From NCBI RefSeq assembly GCF_037893015.1, contig NC_133660.1, positions 285,111,078-285,175,077 of the forward strand: 64,000 bases of DNA, read 5' to 3'. Position numbers and translations under genes: made by a program. Every line of letters starts with the position of its first letter. Positions within the stretch are counted from its first letter, which is position 1. This document shows, piece after piece, positions 32,001-41,999 of this stretch. The notes under the pieces are model-generated. The model worked only from the letters and a program-made list of their open reading frames with translations. It was not told the DNA's origin and did not search any database. Source of the stretch: Macrotis lagotis (Eukaryota; Chordata; Mammalia; Peramelemorphia; Peramelidae).

Positions 32001-35000
32001 GGAGGGATCAGCCTCCAGAAGGTTAAATGATGAAGTGACTGTGAAGAAGAGTTTCTGTTTACAGATGACAGATTCATATTTGATTAGTGAAGCCACTTGG
32101 ATGGATTTCAAATTTGTTTTTGAGAGACAGTGAGATCATCTCACACCTGGTCCTTTTGTGACACTTTCACAGTCAGGGGATTGGAGGGGATCCCTGAGTC
32201 TACCTCTGGGTGGGATTACTTAAAATGACTTCCTGGGGTAATCTGTTTTTTCTTTTTCTCTCCCTTCCTTCCTTCCTTCCTTCCTTCCTTCCTTCCTTCC
32301 TTCCTTCCTTCCTTCCTTCCTTCCTTCCTTCCTTCCTTCCTTCCTACCTTCCTTCCTTCCTCTCTCCTCCCTCCTTCCTTCCTTTTCCTTCTTTTCTCCC
32401 TTCCTCCTTCCCTCACCCCTTCCTCCCTTCCTCACCCCTCCCACCCTCCCTTCCTTCCTTCCTCTCTCCCTCTTCCCTCCCCCTTTCTCCCTGCCTCCTT
32501 CCCTCCTTCCCTCCTTCCCTCCTTCCCTCCTTCCCTCCTTCCTTCCTTTCCTTCCTTCCTTCCTTCCTTCCTTCCTTCCTTCCTTCCTTCCTTCCTTCCT
32601 TCCTTCCTTCCTCTTTCTTTTATTCCTTCCTTCTTTCTTCCAAAAGGTGAATATTCTGGGTCTGGTGCCTCCAGCATCATGTCAGCTCTGAAGAATAGAG
32701 CCATAGTAAAGAAGGAGCTGCTCTGTAAGGTGGTTGGGAATGACAAATACCAGGTGAATAACAAACAGGATGACAAGTACACTCCACTGCCACCCAGCAA
32801 GATTGTCCGGAGGGCTTTGGAGAAGGTGGGGAAGGAGGTTCGCTACAGCCTGACCAGTCAGAACTGTGAACACTTTGTGAATGAACTGAGATATGGAATC
32901 TCTCGATGTGATCAGGTGTGTACACCCCCCCCCCCCACTCTGTGAAGGTCTGCAAGCTGGGGGAAATAGCATGAGTACAGTGTCTAGGAGGTGAAGGCTT
33001 GTCTGCCTCCTCTTCCTACAAGCTCAGTTTTCCTATCCGAGGACACTGTCCCTGCTCCCCTATATGAAAGGCTGACTGTAAAACTCTGGACATTTCTTTG
33101 ACCAATGCAAGTGAAGTAAACCACCAAACATTTATTAAACACTTGCTGAATACCAGAAATTGTGTTAACAGGAAGGCAAAAAGTTCATGTTTTTCATTTT
33201 TGATACTAGTAATTTGGTTTTCTACTTTTTTAAACCAAATTAATCAAAGGTTTGTCTAGTTTATTGTTTTTTTATAAAACAAACTCTTGGTTTTTATTTA
33301 TTAGTTCAATAGTTTTGCTTTCAATTTTATTAATTTCTCCTTTAATTTTTAGTATTTCTATTTTGGTATTTAATTGGGGTTTTTAAATTTATTTTTCATC
33401 TAATGTTTTTAGTTGCATGCTTAATTCATTGATTTCCTTTCTCTGTCTTATTCATGTAAGCATTTAGAGATTTAATATATCCCCTAATAACTTCTTTGGC
33501 TGTATCCCATAATTTTTGGTATGTTGTCTCATTATTGTCATTATCTAGGATGAAATCATTAATCCTATCCATAATTTGTTGTTTGATCCACTCATTCTTT
33601 TTTTTTTAATTTTATTTATTAAGGCAATGGGGTTAAGTGAGTTGCCCAAGTTCACACAGCTAGGTACTTAAGTGTCTGAAGCTGGATTTGAACTCAGATC
33701 CTCCTGATTCCAGGGTTGGTGTTCTTTCAGCTGTGCTACCTAGCTGCCCTGATCCACTCATTCTTTAGATTGAGGTTATTTGGTTTTCAATTAGTTTTAG
33801 GCCTATCTATGGTCCATTATTGCACATGATTTTTATTACCTTATGTTTGAAAAAGAAGCATTCCCTATTTCTGACTTTCACATATGATTATGAGATTTTT
33901 GTGCCCTAGTACATGGTCAGTTTTTGTGTAAGTGTCATGTACTGCAGAAAAAAGCTAAATTTCTTCCTATTCCCATTCAATTTTTTGCTATTTTTTCCTG
34001 TAACTCATTCAGCTTCTCCAAAAATTTGGATGCTAAAAATTATGCACCACTTGGTGCATATCCGTTTAGTATTGAAATTGCTTCATTGTGTATGGTACCT
34101 TTTAGGTGGATATAGCTTCCTTCCTTATCTCTTTTAATGAGATCTATTTTTGTAGCTGCTTTGTCTGAGATAAGGATTACTACCCCTGCCTTTTTCACTT
34201 CAGCTGAAGCATATTTTATTCCAATCTTCTACCTTTTCTCTGGATGTATCTCTTTGCTTCAAATCAGTTTCTTGTAAGCAGCATATTGTAGATTTGTTTT
34301 CCATTTTATGGGAGGGTTCATCCCATTCACATTCAAAGTTATAATCACTAGCTCTTTATTATCCTCTAGGGTATCTTCCCACCATTTGCATTTTTCCCTT
34401 CCCCCCCCCCCCCCTTAGCCTTATTCCCAAGTATTTTGCTTCTGAATACCACTTTCTTCAGCGTGTTTGTCCTCTTCTATCCAACTCCCTTCCCCTTTCC
34501 CTTTACCCCTTCTTCCTTTCCCTTCTTCTGTTAGTTCCTCTTTTCCTCCTGCCTTCCCCTTTCACCTCTTAAACCTGAAAGGTAAAATAAGATTCTAACC
34601 TCCACTGAAACATGCTAATATGGAAATATTTTGCCTACTTCCACATGTATAATTGATATCATCTTGATGCACTTTAGGGTTTGAGTGGTGAATGAATGTA
34701 CAAGAAAGACTCAGGACTCAAGATGCAAAGTTATAAGGGTCATATAAGTTTTATTATGAAATTGCAAGATTATTGCATGCATCCTTATTGCATCCTTAGT
34801 GGATAAGCAGCTGGCTGGTAAAAAGACTGATGCTTATTTAAGAAAACAGGGTATGGTGTGCAGGCTGGGAAAGGGATGGAGAATGGGGCAGGCATGGTTT
34901 AAAGGATCATGTCAGAATGCCCAAGGATAATGAGCTCATTTTTGGGTAACATATTCATTTTTGGGTAACAGTCTGTTATCTTGTTGGTTTCTAGCTTCTA

Positions 35001-35919
35001 CCTCCCAGTCCTTGTAGGCCCCTCTTGGCGGTAGGTCGGGTGTTTTGTTGAGTTGAAAGACACAGGGTACCCAAGATAGTTATTATCAACTAAAGGTCTG
35101 CTGGAAGGAGGACTGTTCTCAGAGACTATAGCAAGCTTTTTCCCAGGGATGTTGTAATATCATTTTTGTATAATCAACTTTCTCAGGTTACACAAGATCA
35201 GTATAGAAAGGCTGAATCTAACCACTTGTTCTCTGCTTAGGATTTCCATAGCATCAATATTACTTTCTTGATTGGTGAGGGAGGGAGAAAATTTAAAACT
35301 CCCAATATTTTTTTAAAGAATACTAATAAATAAAGAAAATTTGGAATACGTTTAAAAATAGCTTTGTATTTTCTATTTTCATGGGATGCCCTGTCTGTGA
35401 AGATCATCCTATCTAGATTGTCTCAGGAAGTTTCTACTTACCTTTGAGAGTTCAGTACACCCTCATGTTTCACTTGTCCATCATCCCTGCTTCTTGCCTG
35501 AAGGGGTTGGTTGAGAAGTCTGAGAGGGGGAGGTCAACAGAAATGGCTGAATTTCAGTTTCATGGTAGGTAGCTACAAGGTTAAAAACTGAAAGATTCCT
35601 ACATCCTCGAAGTCCCTGTTTTGTTTGGTTTATCCATTTATTGACCATCCCCCTCTTCCCTCTTTGTATGCCTGAAAGGAATTGTGTGTTATGTCCTCGG
35701 AAGTGTTGATTCTTTACTTTCACCAAGAGCTAAATCTAAGTTTGCCAGAGCAAAGCATATGGTTGGAAAGGAGGGCATTAGGTTTCTCTAATGACCCCAG
35801 TGTTCCTCTGTTCACAGGTCAAAGATGTCCTCCTGATAGCTGCGGCTTATCTGTTAGCCGGTTTGCCTGGTGCCATTGGTATGAGCCTTTTCAGAATGAG
35901 ACAGAAAAAAAACCAATAA
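29090..35919 (+). CDS. PLAAT3: PLAAT3-like phospholipase A/acyltransferase, gene C (whole span)
   Basis: Four exons (29030-29095, 31859-31961, 32647-32915, 35818-35919) splice in phases 0, 1 and 0 and give 159 residues; human PLAAT3 has 162. The order is the [12 protein letters not shown] motif, first catalytic His in HWAVYVGDG, second His in VVHLAPP, the [20 protein letters not shown] stretch close to human PLAAT2/3, a VNNKQDDKY core, the catalytic Cys in [13 protein letters not shown], and a C-terminal hydrophobic anchor ending in RMRQKKNQ. All triad residues and splice signals are intact, so an active enzyme of phospholipid hydrolysis or N-acylation at membranes is likely. PLAAT3 is the closest human relative by eye, but lineage-specific duplication may make one-to-one naming wrong; PLAAT2 or PLAAT4 are alternatives. 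Confidence 0.9.
29715..30205 (-). mobile_element. L1/HAL1 ORF1 fragment, minus strand
   Basis: Follows the antisense wording of 23.55-24.0 kb (TCTTCCTTGATGTGGGAGCTC against CTCTTTGATTTGGGAGTTTTGG, then TTTGGCTATAACATCTC). Decayed, with no long frame on the coding strand. Confidence 0.65.
30222..30367 (-). repeat. SINE (WSINE-like), minus strand
   Basis: CTTTTTGCAGGGCAATGGGG to GCCACCTAGCTGCCCC. Confidence 0.9.
30757..31020 (+). repeat. Longer SINE variant with an extra 3' half, plus strand
   Basis: Begins like the common SINE (GTAGCTAGGTGGTGCAGTGG) but after GCAAGTCACTTG goes on for about 130 bases (GGACCCAGATGGTTTTGGAGG, CCCTGATGTCATGGTC, TTTGAGAATAAAGGATAAATAC). This is a second SINE type sharing the tRNA-like head, probably with a LINE-derived 3' part. 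Confidence 0.7.
31130..31710 (-). repeat. Shared intron-1 repeat, copy C
   Basis: Same repeat and intron position as A (9.66 kb) and B (13.69 kb). It ends CTCCACCATCTTGG, an L1-type 5' end in reverse. Confidence 0.55.
31859..31961 (+). CDS. PLAAT3: PLAAT3-like gene C, exon 2
   Basis: 103 bases; acceptor GGTTTTATAG, donor GTAAGG; phase 0 to 1. It encodes [17 protein letters not shown] and then [17 protein letters not shown], one or two residues from human PLAAT3 over this stretch. Both catalytic His are present. Confidence 0.95.
32261..32631. repeat. (CCTT)n microsatellite reaching close to the exon 3 acceptor
   Basis: About 370 bases of pure or nearly pure pyrimidine CCTT/CCCTT repeats end just before TTTCTTCCAAAAG, the acceptor of exon 3 (exon from 32647). 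The long frames through it are repeat artefacts. Confidence 0.95.
32647..32915 (+). CDS. PLAAT3: PLAAT3-like gene C, exon 3 (active-site Cys)
   Basis: 269 bases; acceptor CCAAAAG, donor GTGTGT; phase 1 to 0. The split codon gives Gly, followed by [38 protein letters not shown] and [19 protein letters not shown]. The catalytic Cys is in NCEHF. The longest of the exon 3 copies, it agrees in length with human PLAAT3. Confidence 0.95.
33195..34570 (-). mobile_element. L1 ORF2 fragment (endonuclease/RT side), minus strand
   Basis: Reverse L1 ORF2 wording: ATCCCATAATTTTTGGTATG, AGATAAGGATTACTACCCCTG, and CATTCACATTCAAAGTTATAA. Interrupted by a SINE at 33.61 kb. Broken, without a long frame. Confidence 0.75.
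33605..33750 (-). repeat. SINE (WSINE-like), minus strand
   Basis: Inserted in the L1; ATCCACTCATTCTTT occurs on both sides (33588-33602 and 33751-33765), a clear target-site duplication. Confidence 0.9.
34680..35275. other. Unassigned insertion in intron 3 of gene C, possibly LTR-like
   Basis: Lies between halves of a repeat tail that is continuous in copy 0 (near 190-280). It contains TTATAAGGGTCATATAAG and AGTTTTATTATGAAATTG. I cannot place firm ends, so the LTR idea is only a guess. Confidence 0.3.
35818..35919 (+). CDS. PLAAT3: PLAAT3-like gene C, exon 4 (membrane anchor and stop)
   Basis: Acceptor TCTGTTCACAG; reads [20 protein letters not shown] then [13 protein letters not shown] and TAA at 35917-35919. 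A hydrophobic helix of about 20 residues followed by a basic tail, as in human PLAAT3 (tail RNKRQKQ). It needs phase 0, which exon 3 supplies. Confidence 0.95.
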   Translation, partial: VKDVLLIAAAYLLAGLPGAIGMSLFRMRQKKNQ

Positions 35920-35990
35920 GATGTCTTCCAAGTTATGGTAGCTTAGCTGCAACATGAGTTATATTGTTTGTGCATCACCTTATCACTTTT

Positions 35991-35996
35991 AATAAA
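35991..35996 (+). promoter_or_regulatory. PLAAT3: Polyadenylation signal of gene C
   Basis: AATAAA 72 bases after the stop, followed by a second overlapping AATAAAA-type run. The same block with AATAAA exists behind copy 0. Confidence 0.75.
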
Positions 35997-35999
35997 ATA

Positions 36000-37440
36000 A
36001 AATTCTTTTATTACCAAAAAAGATCCACTGGTGAAAAGCCCAGGATGAGTTTGCTCCAATTTTTTCCTCATGGTTTAGACTAAAATGTGAATTATCTCCC
36101 ATAAATCTTTCCTGGTACAATGGTGGCCCAATCTCTCCTTTGTCCTACTTGGAGGAAAAGAAAACCACTCTGCAGTTAGTACGGCATCCTCTCTAATCAC
36201 AAATGTACTTACCGATCAGTCCTCTAATCCCTGTAGCCCTCTAGTCATCTGAGAGAGAATGGAATAGAGACCCAACTTGCCCAAGGTCACACAGCATGAA
36301 AGGCTCAGAGCTGGTTTCATTCAGGTCTTTAGTAGGAAATCAAGTACCCTTTTCACAATGCCCAGCTGCTTCTTGGTGTTCTTGGAAACAGAATGAGGAC
36401 ATTGCCTTTTTTGCCTTGAAGACTAGAATGACTTGCTTTCTACAAAGAAAGACATCAAAATTAAATGCCTATTATACCAGTAAAAATTACAAATAAATAG
36501 TATTAAGTCTGACTTTATAGAATTATGGTGTCAGGGAGGGGCTGAGGGAAAGAAGGGAAACTGAAGTGATCAGTTCTGTTGAGATTCATAAATGGGAGCT
36601 TGAGATACGTCCTTTCTAGGTGATGGGGGTCTGGAATCTCTCTATCCATATCCACTGGCCATGTCCAATATAACGGTTATCCCTAGACTTCCTATGGCTA
36701 ACCATTGAGAATGGAAGGAGTGAAGATGCATCTTGAGGACCCCTGTGTATGTAGGTGTGTCAATCTCTTTCCACCTGACCAGAGCCCCTTCAACTCTCCC
36801 ATGGCCTTAGTACCTCAGTGCCGGGTGACTTCATTAGAGCCATACTCAGTCAATCTTAGAAACAGGATGAAGATGGGAAAAAAAGTCTTTTGTTCCTCCT
36901 ACATGATCCAAGGAATGTCAGAGAAGGATTCCCGTATTTCAAAGGACTAATTTGCCTGAAATTCATCATTAGAGATTGACTGCTCTAAGTTAAAGCATGT
37001 CAAATGCAGTAATTCTCCTCTAACTCCCAAATTGTCAAGCTACAAGTAATATTTGTTTTGTACACTCTTTTCATTTTTGTCTCAGATTCAGGATGGCCAA
37101 TCTGCCATCGGTGATCTGAGGAAATGGGGTATAGTACAAGAAAGTCTGGGTGGTGGCTACCAAGCAGGAGAGATGTCAGGAGTATAGGTTGTTGCTAGGA
37201 AAAGGTGCCTTAGCTTGGATGGGAGTAGAGGGAGCTGGTAGGGAGATAGTGAAGAATGGACCTGGGGGAGGAAAGAGAGCAAGCGACAATCCCTTTGATG
37301 CTACATGAAGCTAGAATCCATTGGGTTTGGGAGAGTCACCTTACTCACAGGTGGTCTCTTTTGTTACAAAGGGTATAGGAACAATGATGGAACCCAGACT
37401 TTTGCCTGGAAGGCAAATGAGTTGGATGAATCAATTTGGT
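36000..37440 (+). other. Duplicated 3' flank of gene C, no gene
   Basis: Collinear with 1.13-2.57 kb behind copy 0. No conserved frame between the two copies. Confidence 0.6.
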
Positions 37441-37490
37441 CACCTACTGTATGACCTTGGGCAAGTCATTTGACCTTTGAAAATTATGGT

Positions 37491-38303
37491 ATTTCCCCAT
37501 ATATAAGATGCACCTTAATTTTGGGGCCTGAAATTTGAGAAGAAAAATGTATTACATAAAGTTATTTTCATCCTAAAATTCCTACAACTCCATATGACTT
37601 CAAAATTTTTATTTATGAGTTTGTCCTCATTTGCATCTGATGACAAATCACTGTCTTAGGAGATGCTCTGACAGCTCTCCTGCTTGTGGGGTTGACCACA
37701 AGCACTTCCTGGGCAAGTCTGGTGCATGGAGGCAAGCTTAGTCCATTCCATTTCATGAACCTGAAGCACCCATTGTGTCCTTTTTGGAAATCAGTCACTT
37801 TTCTTTCATCAGCAATTCTTCTTGCCTCCTGCTGAACCATCTTTATGGGTACAAGAATTCCAATGGCCTTTTGCTCTTCAATCCATCTCTTCAATTCTCT
37901 CTCAAAATCAGGCCATTCCATTGCCTTGCTTCTCATGACCTTTTTCTGCCAGGGTGTTTCCAGGAGGGTTTCTTCTTCCAAGAGCCATTCTCGGATTGGT
38001 TTCTTAATGGGAGGAGGACCACACATGTTCAGCAGCACAATTTCCATTCACATTAGCAAACTAGATCACTTTGAACTTGAATTCAGCAATGGACAAATAT
38101 CTTTTCTGAGTCATTTAGGGACAGAACATGGCAAACATAACCTATTACAACAGTAACAAATATGAAACAATGAGGGCAAAGGCAACAAATGGGGGAAAAA
38201 TGGGAAATGCAAGTAAAAAAAATCTACAACCACTGTATAAGATGCTCCCAGTTTTTAGGTCCCAAGTTATTTGTTGAAGGATGCATCTTACAAATGGGGA
38301 AAT
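37491..38303 (-). mobile_element. DNA transposon relic with terminal inverted repeats (Tc/pogo superfamily, Kanga-like)
   Basis: The left end ATTTCCCCATATATAAGATG and the right end GCATCTTACAAATGGGGAAAT are inverted copies, about 22 bases long. Between them, on the minus strand, lies a transposase N-terminal remnant. At about 810 bp it is far shorter than a full autonomous element, so the DDE part is deleted. It is absent from copy 0 at the matching place (after 2.58 kb), so it entered after the duplication. Confidence 0.7.
37613..38047 (-). pseudogene. Transposase fragment with CENP-B/Tc5-type DNA-binding domain
   Basis: A 144-codon frame inside the transposon. WPDFERELKRWIEEQKAIGI, then VQQEARRIADE and GCFRFMKWNGLSLPPCTRLA, follow the pattern of the HTH_Tnp_Tc5/CENP-B domain (usual form: W-FRRFMKRN-LSLR--T--A). 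The DDE catalytic domain is missing and the last part of the frame shows no domain. Inactive as a transposase. No sign of use as a host gene. Confidence 0.65.
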
Positions 38304-38344
38304 TCAATATAAATATTTAATGGAAAAGGGATTTTTTTTTGGTT

Positions 38345-38484
38345 TTTTTGCAAGACAATGGGGTTAAGTGGCTTGCTCAAGGCCACATGGCTATTTAATT
38401 ATTAAGTGTCTGCAGCTGGAATTGAACTCAGGTCCTCCTGACTCCAGGGCTGGTGCTCTATCCACTGCACCACCTAGCTGCCCC
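38345..38484 (-). repeat. SINE (WSINE-like), minus strand
   Basis: GCAAGACAATGGGGTTAAG to CACCACCTAGCTGCCCC. It is followed at once by another minus-strand SINE; GGAAAAGGGATTTTT flanks it on both sides (38321 and 38487), its target duplication. Confidence 0.9.
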
Positions 38485-38509
38485 TTGGAAAAGGGATTTT
38501 TAATGTTTC

Positions 38510-38630
38510 TTTTTGGTAAGGCAATGGGATTAAGTGACTTGCCCAAGGTCACACAGCTAGGTAATTATGAATTGTCTGAACTCAGATCCTTCTGACTCCA
38601 GAGATCATGCACTGTACCACCTAGCTGCCT
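38510..38630 (-). repeat. SINE (WSINE-like), shortened, minus strand
   Basis: GGTAAGGCAATGGGATTAAG to CACCTAGCTGCCTC with an internal deletion after GTCTGAACTCAG. A SINE also sits at the corresponding place in copy 0 (2749-2880). Confidence 0.85.
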
Positions 38631-39709
38631 CTTAATGTATCCCCTAGCTACCCTTAATGTGTCTTAATAAAACTTTACCTGTTTTTTCAAAATGTGTTGA
38701 TCATTTAGGTCAGGATGAGAGAGGTAATATTTGTGCCAGTATTTAAAAAAAGTATTCCCTGCCCAGTCCCCATTTTAATGATCTAATTTCCAGTCATTTG
38801 ACTTAGGTATTAGGTATCCAAGGCTTTAGCAATGAGAGCAGGTATTCAGGACTTGAGAAGACTTTAGTCTCAGGTGGTTTGTGGAATAGCACAGGTTTCA
38901 GCTAAATCTTTTCAGCTGTCTAAACTATAATTTTCTGAATGGGATGGGATTATTTGGGAAGCTGGAAATGGTTGAATTTTGCATACTTAAGTTGTAAGAC
39001 TGGAAGGAACTGAGGATGCCAGTGAGAAGGGGCAAAGTTCGTACTGGGTCCAAGGTTAGGTTTCCAGAGTTTAGAAATCACATTGCTAGTTTGTAGTGAC
39101 ATAATTAAGGGATGAGGAGCTTCAGTGTCTTCTCCAAGCATCTCCCCTACCCCCAAGGAAATGGTTGGGTGACAAAATGGAAGGGATTGAGGCAAAAAAC
39201 CCCCTGAATATCCCTGGAATGTCCAACTATCATGGACTTTGGTCTGCAAAATTTGGGGAGAACTGAGGCCCTCAATACACAAGGACATGAAGACTATTCT
39301 CTTGTTCATGGGAACATACTTCCCAAGGTTTAGGCAGGACATCTACAGAACTTCATGAATGATGCTGACATCATCATCACCATCATAATAGAAATGGTAG
39401 CTTCAGAAGCAGGACTCCCGAGGCTATTGTGTGAGTGTTTTGGGGATGAAAAATGGAAGAAAAAGAAAAAAAGAATGTGACACAAGAGAAAGAAGAGAGA
39501 ACTTTCAGTGCTGGGAGCCAAACAATGGAGATGAGGATTTTCCCACAGAAGAAGAACTTTTTGTCCTACAGTGAGACTCAGGGTAGAAGGGGGTGTCTTT
39601 CTGGGCTGGGTCTCCAGGTTTCTCCTAGGAATACTTCCTAAGCCTCTTCAACCTGGATGCCTACAGGTGAAGGCCTGAGGACAGCACTGCTAAGGATAGT
39701 GATGGTTTT

Positions 39710-39865
39710 TTTTTTTTTTAGTTTTTTTTAAGGCAAAATGGGGTTAAGTGGCTTGCCCAAGGCCACACAGCTAGGTAATTACTAAGTGTCTGAGAGTGGA
39801 TTTGAACCCAGGTACTCCTGACTCCAAGGCCGGTGCTTTATCCACTATGCCAGCTAGCCGCCCCA
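39710..39865 (-). repeat. SINE (WSINE-like), minus strand
   Basis: TTTAAGGCAAAATGGGGTTAAG to CCAGCTAGCCGCCCC; absent at the matching point of copy 0 (about 3.86 kb). Confidence 0.9.
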
Positions 39866-39974
39866 GTGATGTTTTCTTAAAAGATTCATCCACAAGCTCT
39901 TTGTCTAGCAGTGGAGATGGGCTTCTCACAGAGTGAGAGCAACTGGTGATGGCCTGTGAGCTCTATTGCTCTTC

Positions 39975-40220
39975 ATGGAATGTCAAAAGTCAGCATTTAT
40001 TATGTGCCTACTGTCTTCCATACACTATTTTAAGCAGTTTCAATTTATCTCATTTGACCCCCTCATCTACCTGGGAAGTAGGTGGATTATTATCCCCATT
40101 CTGCAGCTGGGGAAACTGAAGTAGTTAATGCCTCTGGGTCATATAGATAGTGAGTGTCTGAATTTCGATTTGAACTCTGGTCTTCCTAGCTCCAGGCTCA
40201 GCACTCTCCACTTTACTTAA
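39975..40220 (-). repeat. MIR element, minus strand
   Basis: Duplicate of the MIR at 4140-4375 (GTGCCTACTGTCTTCCATAC, CATTCTGCAGCTGGGGAAAC). Confidence 0.75.
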
Positions 40221-40261
40221 AGTTACAAGACAGGACCTGGGGCTCCTGAACAAAGGTTGCC

Positions 40262-40710
40262 TTTTAAAATGATGCATATAAACTGATGCTGAACGAGATG
40301 AGCAGAACCAGAAAAACACTGTACACCCTAACAGCAACATGGGGGTGATGATCAACCTTGATGGACTCGCTCATTCCATGAGTGCAACAATGAGGGACAA
40401 TTTTGGGGGATCTGCAATGGAGAATGCCATCTATAGCCAGAGAAGGAAGTGTGCAATTTGAACAAAGACCAAAGACTATTACCTTTAATTTGGGGAAAAA
40501 AACCGTTATATTATTATATAATTTTACTATCTCTTATACTTTATTTTTCTTCCTTAAGGATATGATTTCTCTCTCATCACATTCAACTTAGATCAATACA
40601 TACCATGGAAACAATGTAAAGACTAACTGACTGCCTTCTGTGGGGGGAGGGAAGCAAGTATAGGGGAAAAAATATAAAACTCAAAATAAATAAAATCTTT
40701 CTTTAAAAAA
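40262..40710 (+). mobile_element. L1 3' UTR, plus strand
   Basis: Same 3' UTR as 13.37-13.69 kb (GATGAGCAGAACCAGAA, GCAACATGGGGGTGATGATC) and goes on to the A-rich end CAAAATAAATAAAATCTTTC. Short, 5'-truncated. Confidence 0.8.
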
Positions 40711-40880
40711 AAAGAGGTGGTTAGTTCTTGCAGAGATGTTGTAATAAAAGTAATTTTAAATCAAGTATAATTTTGGGTTCTGTGAGATGAAAAATACCAT
40801 CTGTATCCAGAGAAAGAATTGTGGACTTTGAACAAAGATCAAAGACTATAGCCTTCAATGTAGGAAAAAAAAAGTTATCT

Positions 40881-41138
40881 TGCTGAGTCCTACTTCTGGA
40901 CTCCCTCAAGCTTTCCCCAGATAAGTGTTGAAGGGGCAGGAAACAAAGAAGACAAGTTCCCCCTTTGCACCAAGGTTTCCAAGATCTCCGTTTATTTACC
41001 AAAATACTAGTGCTTAAATACCTCTCCAGTCTCTAATCCACTCCCACTCCCATGGCAGTTAGTAGGATAAGGCTCTGGTGCTCACAGATACCAGTTGATG
41101 AGAGTTTACAGTGTTCCCACATACAACAGTCCCTAACA
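40881..41138 (-). mobile_element. Short solo LTR with 6-bp target duplication, minus strand
   Basis: Starts TGCTGAG, ends CTAACA; TTATCT on both sides (40875-40880 and 41139-41144). The reverse strand has AAATAAACGG, a polyadenylation-type signal, hence minus orientation. A 6-bp duplication is usual for class II (beta-type) ERVs. Fossil, 258 bp. Confidence 0.75.
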
Positions 41139-41257
41139 TTATCTTACTATATAATTTTGTTATCTCTTATATTTTATTTTTTCCTTAAGGATATTATATC
41201 TCTCTCAACACATTGAACTTGGATCAATGTATAGCATGAAAACAACAGACTGCCTTC

Positions 41258-41312
<55 letters not shown>
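41258..41312. repeat. (TG)n microsatellite
   Basis: TG dinucleotide run. Confidence 0.9.
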
Positions 41313-41314
<2 letters not shown>

Positions 41315-41999
41315 GGGGTGTAGTGAAGTGAGATTAGGGGAAAAATGGTAAAATTCAAAAATAAATAAATAAATTAATGATTTAAAATAAAATAAAATAA
41401 AATGATACATAGACAGGTGATGCCCTCCAAGGCTCTAAGACATTTCAGGTTGGAGAGAGAACCACCAATGATGGCTAGCAGAGGCAGCAGAGGAAGGTCC
41501 TGGGGTGGCAACAGGTCTATATATTGTACCCACTGCCACATCTGTTCCTCCCTCTCTGGTGCTGGACTTGGAGACCAGTGTCAGGACCTGGTGAAGGGGT
41601 GGTCTCCATATTTGTAGCACTTACCAATCACAGGGCCTGGCTCAAGGCCATACTGAAGGCTTCTTGAATAGGGTCAGAGGTTTGAATCCTTCTGACTGGG
41701 CCACTGACCTTGGACAAGGTCATCCACATTCCTCTTCCACAAAATGAAGCTTCCTTTGGCACCTCTAGACATCTCTGGTGCCTATCTCACAGGGTTATTT
41801 TGAAGATCCAATACAACGACATGAAGAAATAACATCACTCTAGAAGGATTTGAGTGTTGGTATTTTATTTGGTATTTTTATTCAATCTCCAATCATTTAT
41901 TAAACATTAATATAGTCCAGGCATGGAAGTAAATGTGGGGAGGGAGACCATTTAGACCAGGTCTGAAAGTCAGGACACTGGAAACTCTTTTCCAAAGAC

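Larger units (their letters stand above)
32916..35817 (+). other. Intron 3 of gene C
   Basis: Begins paralogous to B. It is then filled by antisense L1 ORF2 (33.2-34.57 kb) and by unassigned sequence at 34.68-35.27 kb that is absent at the corresponding place in copies 0 and B. From about 35.3 kb it matches the run-up to exon 4 in copies 0 and B. Confidence 0.7.
40720..41405 (+). mobile_element. Second L1 3' UTR, plus strand, split by a solo LTR
   Basis: Repeats the same 3' UTR block (ATACCATCTGTATCCAGAG, TTATCTTACTATATAATTTTG). Interrupted at 40881-41138. A (TG)n run at 41258-41312 lies in its 3' part. Confidence 0.75.

Noticed and set aside
32210-32800. 146- and 122-codon frames on both strands
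   Set aside because: Produced by the CCTT microsatellite; only the part from 32647 on the plus strand is real PLAAT exon 3.
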